Assembly: GCF_039832105.1 (NCBI RefSeq)
Contig: NZ_JBDOHS010000001.1
Span: 248,001 to 312,000, forward strand
From: Dorea_A sp016295505
GTDB taxonomy: Bacteria; Bacillota; Clostridia; Lachnospirales; Lachnospiraceae
Direction: 5' to 3'
DNA: 64,000 bases
Shown here: piece by piece, positions 16,959-24,763 of the stretch
Numbering within the stretch: position 1 is the first letter of the stretch
Layout of the letters: the number at the start of each line of letters is the position of its first letter
Program-made: the position numbers and the translations under genes
The notes under the pieces: generated by a model
The model's input: the letters and a program-made list of their open reading frames with translations, nothing else
Told to the model about the DNA's origin: nothing
Databases searched by the model: none

Positions 16959-17011
16959 ATTTTACATCATGTCGCACCATTTGTCAATGTGTCGCGTACT
17001 AGCGCACACAT
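16959..17011 (-). promoter_or_regulatory. Promoter and candidate XRE operator for the 14-gene operon
   Basis: On the minus strand TTGACA (16,982-16,987) and TAAAAT (16,959-16,964) are separated by exactly 17 bp, a near-consensus sigma-A promoter. TGTCGC occurs at 16,970-16,975 (in the spacer) and 16,990-16,995 (just beyond the -35), 20 bp apart, and a near-palindrome TGTGTCGC/GCGCACACA spans 16,988-17,010. Repressor binding here would cover the promoter; the regulator encoded at 16,872 is the obvious candidate. Confidence 0.7.
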
Positions 17012-17061
17012 GATATCTACTCAAGGGGGAGTATTTGACGTTAATTTGCAACATAAAAATC

Positions 17062-17095
17062 ACCCGGAACCAACCTTTCAAAGTCGGCTCCGGGT
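17062..17095 (-). terminator. Rho-independent terminator of the recombinase operon
   Basis: Inverted repeat ACCCGGAaCC/GGcTCCGGGT followed on the minus strand by ATTTTT; 24 bases beyond the stop of the last recombinase gene. Confidence 0.75.
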
Positions 17096-17118
17096 TTCGT
17101 TTTGTGCCCATATTTTCT

Positions 17119-18693
17119 TTATTCTTCCACTTCCATCTGAAGACCGGATTTCAGTTCCACCACTATCTTCTCATCGAAAATCGTGATTCTTTCGACCAGC
17201 CTTCTGGCGAGGGCTTCACTGTACTCCGTAACGGCTGCGGGCATTTCTTCCAGGAAAGCAATCATGTCGTTCATTCGTGCCTGCAGGTCAGTTCGCTCTG
17301 CTGCCTCGGCAAGGATGTTCTGTCGGTCTCCCCGAAGGTCATCAATCTGGTCTTCCAGCTGTTCCACCAGTTCTCTATCGCCGGAGTTGTCGAGCATCTG
17401 CTGCTGAAGCTCTGCAAGCTGTTCATCTATCGCTACGATCCTTGCTTCCAGGTCATCAAAGACCGTTTCCTGGATGTTCGTTTTCAGAAGAGAAATGACG
17501 GCGTTCCTTCTTGCGTAAGCATCATTGACCGCAGTGACGATTGCCCCTTGCAGGACTTCTTCCTTCACCGTCCTAGCCGGACAGTCAAAGTCCATCTTTC
17601 CCTTGAGAACTCTGCTGACGCATCGCCAAACCGCAGATTTGCAGCCTCGGTTGTTCCATTTCACTCGGCGGTAAATGTCTCCGCAGTGTCCGCAGAACAC
17701 CATGCCGGAAAGTGCGTACTTGCTGCTGTAAACTCTGCGTTTGCCGTCAGGATTCAGATTGGCTCGTCTGGCGATCTCCGCTTTGACCTTCATGAACACA
17801 TCCCTGTCGATAATGGCTTCGTGGCTGCCTTCCACATAGTATTTCGGCATCTCACCGTTGTTGGCGGCACGTTTCTTATCCAGGATGCTGACCGTGTAGG
17901 TCTTCTGCAGAAGGGCATCGCCGATGTACTTCTCGTTGGTAAGGATCTGATGGATGTTGCTTTCATGCCATTTCAGATGTCCCGCTCCGTTGGGAATGCC
18001 GTCTGCTTCCAGGCTTCGCTTGATCTTCAGAAAGCTTGCCCCTTCCAGGTACTCCCAGTAGATGCGGCGGACAATTTCTGCCTGCTCTTTGTCAATGATC
18101 AGGTTGCCTTCCGCATCCTTGGTGTAGCCCAAGAACCAGTTGTGGTTGATCTGCACCTTGCCCTGTTGATTGCGGTACTGGATGCCCATTCGCACATTGG
18201 CTGACAGGGATTCCGATTCCTGCTGTGCAAGGGAAGCCATAATGGTCAGCAGCACCTCGCCCTTGGAATCCATGGTATTGATATTCTCCTTTTCAAAGAA
18301 AACGGCGATGTTCAGTGCCTTCAGCTTTCTGGTGTACTTGAGGCAGTCCAGCGTATTTCTGGAAAATCGGCTGATGGACTTGGTGAGTATCAGGTCGATC
18401 TTTCCGGCTTCGCAGTCTGCGATCATGCGATTAAACTCGTCTCTCTTGGCAGTGTTGGTGCCTGAAATACCGTCATCGGCGTAAACCTCAACCATCTGCC
18501 ATTCCGGCTTGCTCTTGATGTACTCCGTGTAATGGCGGACCTGTGCCTCATAGCTGGTTTCCTGTTCTTCGGAGTCTGTGGAAACACGGCAGTAGGCGGC
18601 AACCTTGATCTTCTGCACCTGGGCAGCCGTTCTCTGCGAACCGACTCGTCTTCGTGCCGGAATGACGGTAACATTCTGTGCCAGTGCCTGCAT
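17119..18693 (-). CDS. Large serine recombinase
   Basis: 524 residues. The N-terminal resolvase catalytic domain shows the nucleophile serine in YCRVSTDSEEQETS (near residue 38), arginines in DDGISGTNTAKRDEF and SISRFSRNTLDCL. A recombinase domain and a zinc ribbon (CGHCGDIYRRVKW...CPAR) follow, then a coiled coil and the conserved C-terminal segment. Enzymes of this group integrate and excise elements by cutting both DNAs with a covalent phosphoserine. Its ATG follows the stop of the preceding gene immediately, so the three recombinase genes are co-translated. It is the last gene before the terminator at 17,062-17,095. Confidence 0.93.
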   Translation of the reverse strand: MQALAQNVTVIPARRRVGSQRTAAQVQKIKVAAYCRVSTDSEEQETSYEAQVRHYTEYIKSKPEWQMVEVYADDGISGTNTAKRDEFNRMIADCEAGKIDLILTKSISRFSRNTLDCLKYTRKLKALNIAVFFEKENINTMDSKGEVLLTIMASLAQQESESLSANVRMGIQYRNQQGKVQINHNWFLGYTKDAEGNLIIDKEQAEIVRRIYWEYLEGASFLKIKRSLEADGIPNGAGHLKWHESNIHQILTNEKYIGDALLQKTYTVSILDKKRAANNGEMPKYYVEGSHEAIIDRDVFMKVKAEIARRANLNPDGKRRVYSSKYALSGMVFCGHCGDIYRRVKWNNRGCKSAVWRCVSRVLKGKMDFDCPARTVKEEVLQGAIVTAVNDAYARRNAVISLLKTNIQETVFDDLEARIVAIDEQLAELQQQMLDNSGDRELVEQLEDQIDDLRGDRQNILAEAAERTDLQARMNDMIAFLEEMPAAVTEYSEALARRLVERITIFDEKIVVELKSGLQMEVEE

Positions 18694-19107
18694 TTACTTC
18701 GCCTCCTCTATCTGACTGTAGGCATATTCTACCTGCCTGATTGGATCCTGGTATTTCTGAGCGGTACGCTTCATGGCAAACCTTGTAGGGATTACCGTAG
18801 TCACCGCTTCCTTCGTGTATCTTGTACCCTTGTAAAGGGCATCCCTTCTCAGCCTTTCGGCTTCCACTGCCTGGGCGATTTCGGCGGTAAGTATCGCAGG
18901 GTAGAAATCGTCTCCAAGGTAGCGTGGGTTCTGCATCAGTCTTTTGACACCGCTGTGCTTCATCTCCAGTCCCACATCCTTTGCCGCCTGGACAAAGGAC
19001 ATGCCGGAAAGGTAGTTCTCACACAGCTTTCGCAGGTTGGCAGCCTGTTCTTCGTTGATGACCGCCGCACCGCCCACAATGTCGTATCCGTATGGTGTGT
19101 GCTTCAT
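18694..19107 (-). CDS. Recombinase-domain accessory protein without catalytic domain
   Basis: 137 residues from the ATG at 19107 (GGAAAGGA upstream). It begins KHTPYGYDIVGGAAVINEEQA, the same sequence type that opens the recombinase (DNA-binding) domain of large serine recombinases, and continues with the NPRYLGDDFYPAIL segment, but it has no resolvase catalytic domain and no zinc ribbon. It lies between two complete recombinases and overlaps or abuts both. Such three-gene cassettes are seen in clostridial elements, where the small protein is thought to assist the active recombinases; it may bind the att site without cutting. Confidence 0.8.
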   Translation of the reverse strand: MKHTPYGYDIVGGAAVINEEQAANLRKLCENYLSGMSFVQAAKDVGLEMKHSGVKRLMQNPRYLGDDFYPAILTAEIAQAVEAERLRRDALYKGTRYTKEAVTTVIPTRFAMKRTAQKYQDPIRQVEYAYSQIEEAK

Positions 19108-19109
19108 AA

Positions 19110-20651
19110 TCAAATCCTTTCCCGGAAGATAGGTCCGCATTTCATGTCGAATCCAATCTCCGTTCTGCTGTAAACGATGACCCTGTCCACAAATCTTGTG
19201 AAAAGGTCTTCATCAAATTCCGTCATCATGGAAGCTCCCGAAGTGTAGTGAAGAATGTCTTCCAGTGCTTCCTTCTGCTTGCTGCCGCCGCTGATCTTTG
19301 CGATGATGGCATCCTTCTCGGCGGTAAGCCTTGCACTCGCATTCAGAAGTTCATCGTTCTGCTGTGCGTAGACCGCAGGGTCAAGGTAGCCCTTCGTAAA
19401 AAGCTGTGTGATCTGCTGTCTCTTCTGAAGGTTCTTCTCAAGCCCCTCTTCCAATGCTGTAAACTCATCCAGGTATTCTGCCTTTTCAGCGGTCTTCAGT
19501 GCGTTTGAGAAGGGAAGAAGGACCTTGTCCCTTGCGAAGATCAGCTTGTTCATCATGGTCGAAAAGGCTGCCATGATGCTGTCTTCCCGGATGGACTTCA
19601 TGGTGCAGGCATCCTTATCATCCAGGTGGGTGGTGCAGACATAACCGAAATAATCTCCAATCTTTCTGCGTTTCCACACCGCTTGGCAGTCTCCGCAAAT
19701 GATCTTGCCCGAAAATGCGTATCGGTTCTGATACTTCCGGCTGTCAGCATAGATGCCTTTCTCGGCGGCATTCCTTGCAATCATGTCGTTGGCGGCATCA
19801 AAATTCTCATGGCTGATAATGGCTTCATGGTGTCCCTGTGCAAAGAACTGGTCTCTTTCACCGTAGTTCCTGCGGCGGGTAAAGGTGTCATCAGAGTAGG
19901 TCTTCTGGAAGATGACATCCCCGGTATACTTCTCGTTCTTGATCATGCCGTTGATGGTATGGCCTGTCCATCTGCCGCCCCGCTTGGTGGCTACACCTTC
20001 CTCGTTCAGTGCCTTAGCTATCTGAGTTGTACTGCTGCCGGAAAGCACCATGTCGAAGATTCTTTTTACAACCTTGCTCTGCTCCGGATTCACCACCATC
20101 TCTCCATCGATGTAATCGTAACCGTAGGGAGGATAGGCGATTTTGTAGGTGCCGTTGCGGAAGCGCTTCTGAATGCTCCAGGTCTCATTCTCGGAAATGG
20201 AGCGGGATTCGCTTTCTGCCAGACTTGACAAAATGGAGAGCAGCAGTTCGCCCTCCATCTTTCCGGTGTCAACATTCTCCTTCTCGAACAGGATGTAAAT
20301 GCCCATGCTGCAGAGCTTACGGACAGTCTCGATGCTCTCCACTGTGTTTCGGGAGAATCGGCTGATGGATTTGACGATGATATAGTCGATCAGCCCTCTC
20401 TCGCAGTCTGCAAGCATGGAAAGCAGACCGTCACGCTTCGCCATCTTGGTTCCGCTGATGCCTTCATCGTAGTACAGTCCCGCGTATTCCCAGTCCTTAC
20501 GGGAACGGATCAGAACTTCGTAATGGTTCTTCTGGGCATCCAAGCTGATAAGCTGTTCTTCGGAGTCTGTGGAAACTCTGGCGTATGCTGCCACACGCAG
20601 TTTTCGCGCCGCTCCGGTATCGGCTGCCTCGACCTTTGTTATCCGTTTCAT
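19110..20651 (-). CDS. Large serine recombinase
   Basis: 513 residues, first gene of the recombinase set. Catalytic domain with YARVSTDSEEQLIS (serine near residue 28), DEGISGTKMAKRDG and SISRFSRNTVESI; recombinase domain with PYGYDYIDGEMVVNPEQ; zinc ribbon CGDCQAVWKRRK...C; long coiled coil near 380-450. All catalytic residues seem present. It differs enough from the 17,119-18,693 enzyme that the two may act on different half-sites or as a heteromer. AAAGGAG precedes the ATG. Confidence 0.93.
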   Translation of the reverse strand: MKRITKVEAADTGAARKLRVAAYARVSTDSEEQLISLDAQKNHYEVLIRSRKDWEYAGLYYDEGISGTKMAKRDGLLSMLADCERGLIDYIIVKSISRFSRNTVESIETVRKLCSMGIYILFEKENVDTGKMEGELLLSILSSLAESESRSISENETWSIQKRFRNGTYKIAYPPYGYDYIDGEMVVNPEQSKVVKRIFDMVLSGSSTTQIAKALNEEGVATKRGGRWTGHTINGMIKNEKYTGDVIFQKTYSDDTFTRRRNYGERDQFFAQGHHEAIISHENFDAANDMIARNAAEKGIYADSRKYQNRYAFSGKIICGDCQAVWKRRKIGDYFGYVCTTHLDDKDACTMKSIREDSIMAAFSTMMNKLIFARDKVLLPFSNALKTAEKAEYLDEFTALEEGLEKNLQKRQQITQLFTKGYLDPAVYAQQNDELLNASARLTAEKDAIIAKISGGSKQKEALEDILHYTSGASMMTEFDEDLFTRFVDRVIVYSRTEIGFDMKCGPIFRERI

Positions 20652-20723
20652 AGTCTCGGTCTCCTTTCTTTCAGGGTAGTCTATATATCACTCTGAAGTG
20701 TCTAAATAGCAAGTTATATCTGT

Positions 20724-20933
20724 TCAGATACGGGAGAATAACGGGGAGAAAGTTCGCCGATTTTTCTCCATGATCTTGTCGAATTCATCCACAGAAATCA
20801 GCCCTTTTTCAAGCAGCTTCTTCGTGAAATTCTCCGCCAGGATGTAGTTGTATTCGTTCTGCAGTTCAGCATCGGTAGGACGTGAAGCTTCCACTCTGCT
20901 GCCATCAGCACCTTTTATCGTAGTAATATGCAT
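20724..20933 (-). CDS. SHOCT-domain small protein
   Basis: 69 residues. The C-terminal half, NFTKKLLEKGLISVDEFDKIMEKN split over two helices, is the short SHOCT-type hairpin (a short C-terminal oligomerisation motif common in mobile elements). The gene is regularly placed next to serine recombinases in clostridial elements. Its AGGAGG is buried in an 11-bp hairpin (20,941-20,972), so translation is probably regulated. Confidence 0.75.
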   Translation of the reverse strand: MHITTIKGADGSRVEASRPTDAELQNEYNYILAENFTKKLLEKGLISVDEFDKIMEKNRRTFSPLFSRI

Positions 20934-20940
20934 AAAATCA

Positions 20941-20972
20941 CACCTCCTACCGGGTAGCCTTGGCAGGAGGTG
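20941..20972 (-). promoter_or_regulatory. Hairpin sequestering the ribosome site of the SHOCT gene
   Basis: In the minus-strand transcript CACCTCCUGCC pairs with GGUAGGAGGUG (11 bp, one G-U) around a 10-base loop; the right arm is the Shine-Dalgarno sequence, seven bases before the ATG at 20,933. Confidence 0.6.
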
Positions 20973-20987
20973 AAATCTTACGGTTTC
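20954..20987. repeat. 34-bp intergenic repeat, copy 1
   Basis: GTAGCCTTGG and AAATCTTACGGTTTC at the same 19-bp offset as in copy 2 (24,730-24,763); 31 of 34 positions match. It spans the 3' side of the polymerase gene and the leader of the SHOCT gene. Confidence 0.8.
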
Positions 20988-22928
20988 TCAATCTTTTTTG
21001 TAAAAATCACAGGTATAGCCATCCGCACGAAGAAGAAGTCCCTCTGCCCAGGCGGGAACCCTTGCCATCTGCTCACAGACAGCACTAAGGCTCATGCGAG
21101 GGTCAGCTTCGATGATCAGTTCGTCATGCACATGGGCTACGATACTGCAGCAGCGAAGTGTCCGCATGGCATACATCAGAATGTCACGGCTGGTTGCCTG
21201 GACGATGTTTTCCACGAACTTAGGGCCGTAGCTTTCCAGCCGCTCCCATTTCTTTGTGCCGCCGACACCCTCGTATGTCACGGATTCACCGCCGAACTTG
21301 TTCTCTCCCATGCGTGGTTTTACATAGGAAAGAACTCTGCCGGAAGGAAGCTGTATGAACAGCATGCCGCTCCTGCAGCAGAGGCTGATGCCGTGGGTGG
21401 ACTGGGTGGTCTTCTCCTTGATGGCCTTTTTAACAGCACTGTCCACATTCCACCAGAAACGGACGATGTTCGGGTTGGACTGTCTCCAGGCAGATACCAG
21501 GTCAGGAAGTTTCTCTTCGGTCAGTCCCATCTCCAACGCACCCATGGCTTTCAGCGCACCTACGGAGCCGCCGTAGCCGAGTGCCAGTTCCGCGATCTTG
21601 CCCTTCTGTCTGAGGTGACCATTTACGCCGTGCTTCTCTACAGGCACACCAAACATCTGTGATGCCGATGCACAGTAGATGTCACCACCGCTCTTGAACA
21701 CTTCGGAACGCCAGCTTTCTCCTGCAAACCAGGCAATGACCCTCGCCTCAATGGCAGAAAAATCTGCCACGATGAAGTTCTTATCCGCCGGAGGGATAAA
21801 GGCAGTGCGGATCAGCTGCGACAGAGTATCCGGGATATCATCGTAAAGCATATCCAGGGCATCATAATTACCGCTCCGCACCAGACCTCTCGCTTCAGCC
21901 AGGTCGGACATATGGTTCTGAGGAAGGTTCTGCAGCTGCACCAGCCTTCCGGCGAAGCGGCCTGTTCGGTTGGCTCCGTAGAACTGGAACATCCCTCTGA
22001 CACGATTGTCGGCACACACAGAATTCTGCATTGCCTGATACTTCTTCACCGATGACTTGGCAAGCTGCTGACGCAGAGCAAGCACCTCTGCCAGGTGGTC
22101 AGGAGCTTCCTTCATCAGTGCCGCCACCGCCTTCTTGCCGAGGGTATCGGTCTTCAGTCCGTTGTCTGCAAGCCATCCTTTCATCTGAACTACCGAGTTC
22201 GGATTATCCAGCTCCGTCAGTTTCTGCATCGCCGCAGTCAGGCTGTCACGGGATACACGATCGATCTCGATGCACTGCTCCACAAAAGGCATGTCCACCA
22301 GAATGCCTCTGTCGTTGATTTCCTGGTCAAGGTGATATTCATCCCACACCGAATCCGGCACAGGGAAATTCACAAGCCTTTCCTGTATCTGCATCTCTGC
22401 TTCCACATCACGGATGTTGTATGCCTTGAAGCGGTCCCACTTTTCCATATCATGCTCCGGCAGGTTTCTCGTTCTGCCGCCATTGGTCCTAGTGGGACTG
22501 CATGGCACACAGAAATAGCGGATCAGGTCTTTGCCCTCGGTCAGCTTCTGCTTTTCAAGTCCCAGTACAGCTCCCACACCCTCCAGAGATAAAGGCAGCC
22601 CCATGTAAGCAGACCATACCATGCTGCATTTCCAGCCTTCCGGGGCAAGGTATTCTCCGGTCGGATAGCCTAAGAACCTGGACAGACAGATACGCTCAAA
22701 CTGTGCGTTGAAGGCCCACTTGGTAACAGCTTCATCTTCAAGAGCATCGTGTATCTCCTTCGGCAGTGTCTCCCCGGAAGCCAGGTCGATCACTTTCACC
22801 TTGCCACCGTCTACGCTGTATCCGAACAGCAGAATCTCGAAATCCGGAGACTCCACATAGCGGTACACACCGGACTTGGCAAGGTTGACCGAAGAAAATG
22901 TTTCAATATCAATTTCTAAGTTCTTCAT
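20988..22928 (-). CDS. Phage-type family A DNA polymerase
   Basis: 646 residues from the ATG at 22,928 (GGAGG seven bases upstream); a longer form could begin at 22,973. An exonuclease-like domain opens with LEIDIETFSSVNL (DxE motif) and FNAQFERICLSRF; the polymerase palm shows DFSAIEARVIAWFAGE (motif A), RQKGKIAELALGYGG (motif B, the O-helix) and VAHVHDELIIEA (motif C). It is the single-subunit polymerase type found in Firmicutes phages and prophage-like elements, distinct from cellular Pol I (shorter, no 5' nuclease). It implies that the element replicates, or once replicated, its own DNA. The leader has two competing hairpins. Confidence 0.93.
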   Translation of the reverse strand: MKNLEIDIETFSSVNLAKSGVYRYVESPDFEILLFGYSVDGGKVKVIDLASGETLPKEIHDALEDEAVTKWAFNAQFERICLSRFLGYPTGEYLAPEGWKCSMVWSAYMGLPLSLEGVGAVLGLEKQKLTEGKDLIRYFCVPCSPTRTNGGRTRNLPEHDMEKWDRFKAYNIRDVEAEMQIQERLVNFPVPDSVWDEYHLDQEINDRGILVDMPFVEQCIEIDRVSRDSLTAAMQKLTELDNPNSVVQMKGWLADNGLKTDTLGKKAVAALMKEAPDHLAEVLALRQQLAKSSVKKYQAMQNSVCADNRVRGMFQFYGANRTGRFAGRLVQLQNLPQNHMSDLAEARGLVRSGNYDALDMLYDDIPDTLSQLIRTAFIPPADKNFIVADFSAIEARVIAWFAGESWRSEVFKSGGDIYCASASQMFGVPVEKHGVNGHLRQKGKIAELALGYGGSVGALKAMGALEMGLTEEKLPDLVSAWRQSNPNIVRFWWNVDSAVKKAIKEKTTQSTHGISLCCRSGMLFIQLPSGRVLSYVKPRMGENKFGGESVTYEGVGGTKKWERLESYGPKFVENIVQATSRDILMYAMRTLRCCSIVAHVHDELIIEADPRMSLSAVCEQMARVPAWAEGLLLRADGYTCDFYKKD

Positions 22929-22931
22929 TTT

Positions 22932-22981
22932 CGCCTCCAATGAAAAAGAGGCGGTACAGAAATCCCTCTCCATACCGCCTC
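22932..22981 (-). promoter_or_regulatory. Mutually exclusive hairpins in the polymerase leader
   Basis: In the minus transcript GAGGCGGUA (22,973-22,981) can pair with UACCGCCUC (22,948-22,956), giving a hairpin followed by UUUUU like a terminator; alternatively CGCCUC (22,948-22,953) pairs with GAGGCG (22,932-22,937), the ribosome site of the polymerase. The two share one arm, so this is an attenuator-like layout. Confidence 0.5.
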
Positions 22982-23003
22982 CGTCATGTGTGCAGTTACC
23001 GGA

Positions 23004-23195
23004 TTACTTGTCCATCTGCTCCATGCGCTTCAGGTGATACTCGGAGTCACGCTTTGCGGATTCCTCTTCACGCTTCTCACGCTTGCGGTCATGGATGAAA
23101 GTCTCCACTCCCACCAGCACCCAGGAGAGAACGGCGAGGCAGAAGCATCCGAGCAGGATATTGACAAGGACAGTGCTTACCATAACAGAATCCAT
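23004..23195 (-). CDS. Small single-pass membrane protein
   Basis: 63 residues with a hydrophobic segment at about 6-30 (VSTVLVNILLGCFCLAVLSW) and a charged tail (HDRKREKREEESAKRDSEYH) likely cytoplasmic. AAGGAGG precedes the ATG. It lies between the polymerase and DUF2815 genes; function unknown. Confidence 0.65.
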   Translation of the reverse strand: MDSVMVSTVLVNILLGCFCLAVLSWVLVGVETFIHDRKREKREEESAKRDSEYHLKRMEQMDK

Positions 23196-23207
23196 CTTCG
23201 CACCTCC

Positions 23208-23897
23208 TTAAGCCAGGAAATCGTCATCGGCGAGAGTGCTGAAGTCATCTGCCGCAGAGGTCTTGCCGCCGAGAGGCTCACCGTCACGGATCTTCTGGAT
23301 GTTGCCCAGACCACAGGCGATACCCTTGTTGCCGTTGGAGTTGAAAGCGTAGAAGTTGAGACTGACACGGGCGTAGCAGCCGGAGTATACCTCACCTCTG
23401 TCCAGGATAGGCTTCACTGCACGGTCAACGATCTGAGGTGCAGTAGTGCTGTTGGCGTTAATGAAGTAATGACCCTTATAGGCCTCGTCTTCACGCTCCA
23501 CATCACCGTCACGGAGAGGAGTCTTGATAGCGGCCTTGTTAGGCTTCTTGCCGCCGAACTTGGCGATGCCTTCCTCGATGGCAGCATCAATCGCTGCGTT
23601 GACTGCGTTCACAGTCTCGGTGCCGCTCTTAGGGATAAGAACGGAAACGGAATACTTCTCTGCACCGCCGTTGATGGAGACAGGCTCCCAGCCGTGGAAG
23701 TAAGAGAGAACATACTCTGCGAAATCCGCAGCCTTCTTCTTATTTGTTTCGATGTCCCCGGAAAACGGCGAACAGATATAGACCAAAGGACGGAAGGCAG
23801 GTTTTGACGCTGCCTTCGCCTCATGGTCAATACCTGAAAGCGCTTGGAAGGGAACGGTATCCATGTAGCCCTCGGAATTTCTGATATTGACTCCCAT
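23208..23897 (-). CDS. DUF2815-type phage protein, probable ssDNA-binding
   Basis: 229 residues. Sequence features AEYVLSYFHGWEPVSINGGAEKYSVSVLIPK split in two blocks, GHYFINANSTTAPQIVDR and GEVYSGCYARVSLNFYAFN are those of the DUF2815 family, which is regularly encoded beside family A polymerases in phage genomes and is thought to be a single-stranded DNA-binding protein of the OB-fold type. The start overlaps the region just behind the antirepressor stop, with GGAGG inside the previous gene, so the two are coupled. Confidence 0.8.
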   Translation of the reverse strand: MGVNIRNSEGYMDTVPFQALSGIDHEAKAASKPAFRPLVYICSPFSGDIETNKKKAADFAEYVLSYFHGWEPVSINGGAEKYSVSVLIPKSGTETVNAVNAAIDAAIEEGIAKFGGKKPNKAAIKTPLRDGDVEREDEAYKGHYFINANSTTAPQIVDRAVKPILDRGEVYSGCYARVSLNFYAFNSNGNKGIACGLGNIQKIRDGEPLGGKTSAADDFSTLADDDFLA

Positions 23898-23900
23898 CTC

Positions 23901-24683
23901 TTAATCCTCCATTTCAATCTGCGGATAGATACCGTCTGCCTTCAGCATCTCGTAAATGAACAATCTGCCTTTCTGAGTCCACTTGGTGTGAACCTTGGTA
24001 TGCTCACGCCCGCAGCTGTCTTCATAAACATGTGTGTTCGTTTTGGTGTAGCCGCAGCCTGCGTGCTTCTGATAGAGAAGCCAGATATCGGACTGCTTGT
24101 ACTGCACACCCTTCTTGTGCAGATACTCATTCATGCGCTGGGCGCTCCAGCCGTAGTCCTTGGCGATAACGGAGATGTTCACCGCATCCTTGCATTTAAG
24201 AACCACATCGTAATAGGTTGCCTTCGGCTTAAGCTCTGCGATCTGCTGTGCCTGCACCGCTACGGCTTCCTCCAAAGCGATTCTCTTCTCACGCTCTGCC
24301 TTCAATGCCTGGAATGCTGCAATAGCGAGGTCGGGATTTGCGATAAGCTCCTCGGTCGCATACATACCGTGTCTGCGGATCGCCGGAAGCACCTCGGATG
24401 TGACCCAACGCTTGAATCTCTTTGCCGCAGGAAGCTGGCTTCTGAGGATCAGACTGTAAAGACCGGACTCGTTGATAAAGAGGATTTCCTGCCTGCCGCC
24501 AAGGGTGTCGCATTTCGCTACCCCCTTATCCTCGTCATCAACATGCTTGCTGATGGCATCTCTCGGATTGCTGTAACCGAGAATTGTGGCTACATCCTTA
24601 CCTACGAAATAAGGCTCACCGTCAATAGTTGCTGTGCGTACAGAGCCGAACTCTGCATTCTGAAAAACTTGTAATTCACTCAT
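23901..24683 (-). CDS. Phage antirepressor (BRO-N plus Ant C-terminal domain)
   Basis: 260 residues. The BRO-N domain fills 1-110 (FGSVRTATIDGEPYFVGKDVA, LILRSQLPAAKRFKRWVTSE, VLPAIRRHG). After a helical linker the C-terminal 110 residues form a KilA-C/Ant-type domain (VISVIAKDYGWSAQRMNEYL-like: VNISVIAKDYGWSAQRMNEY). Such proteins control lysogeny by binding repressors or DNA. It stands upstream of DUF2815 in the same transcript. Its ribosome site AAGGAGG can pair with ACCTCC 12 bases upstream. Confidence 0.88.
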   Translation of the reverse strand: MSELQVFQNAEFGSVRTATIDGEPYFVGKDVATILGYSNPRDAISKHVDDEDKGVAKCDTLGGRQEILFINESGLYSLILRSQLPAAKRFKRWVTSEVLPAIRRHGMYATEELIANPDLAIAAFQALKAEREKRIALEEAVAVQAQQIAELKPKATYYDVVLKCKDAVNISVIAKDYGWSAQRMNEYLHKKGVQYKQSDIWLLYQKHAGCGYTKTNTHVYEDSCGREHTKVHTKWTQKGRLFIYEMLKADGIYPQIEMED

Positions 24684-24690
24684 CTGAATT

Positions 24691-24745
24691 ACCTCCTTGA
24701 ATTTATTCGGAGGTCATCGCCTCCAAGTGGTAGCCTTGGGAGGCG
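24691..24745 (-). promoter_or_regulatory. Tandem hairpins in the antirepressor leader
   Basis: In the minus transcript a first hairpin pairs CGCCUCCcAAG with CUUGGAGGCG (24,718-24,745). A second pairs ACCUCC (24,709-24,714) with GGAGGU (24,691-24,696), which is the ribosome site of the antirepressor. Confidence 0.5.
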
Positions 24746-24763
24746 GTCAAATCTTACGGTTTC
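24730..24763. repeat. 34-bp intergenic repeat, copy 2
   Basis: Matches copy 1 at 20,954-20,987 in 31 of 34 positions; overlaps the last codons of the sigma-like gene and the leader of the antirepressor. Confidence 0.8.

Noticed and set aside
1..16990. Type VI secretion system
   Set aside because: Kinase, FHA and ClpB-like ATPase are reminiscent, but no sheath, Hcp, VgrG, baseplate or TssM/IcmF gene is visible and the host looks Gram-positive.
17017..17033. TACTC/GAGTA inverted repeat as left attachment site
   Set aside because: Only five-base arms and no matching core near rlmD; too weak to call.
17035..18204. 389-residue open frame on the plus strand
   Set aside because: It lies opposite a clear serine recombinase gene and shows Cys/His/Phe-rich composition typical of an antisense shadow; no ribosome site.
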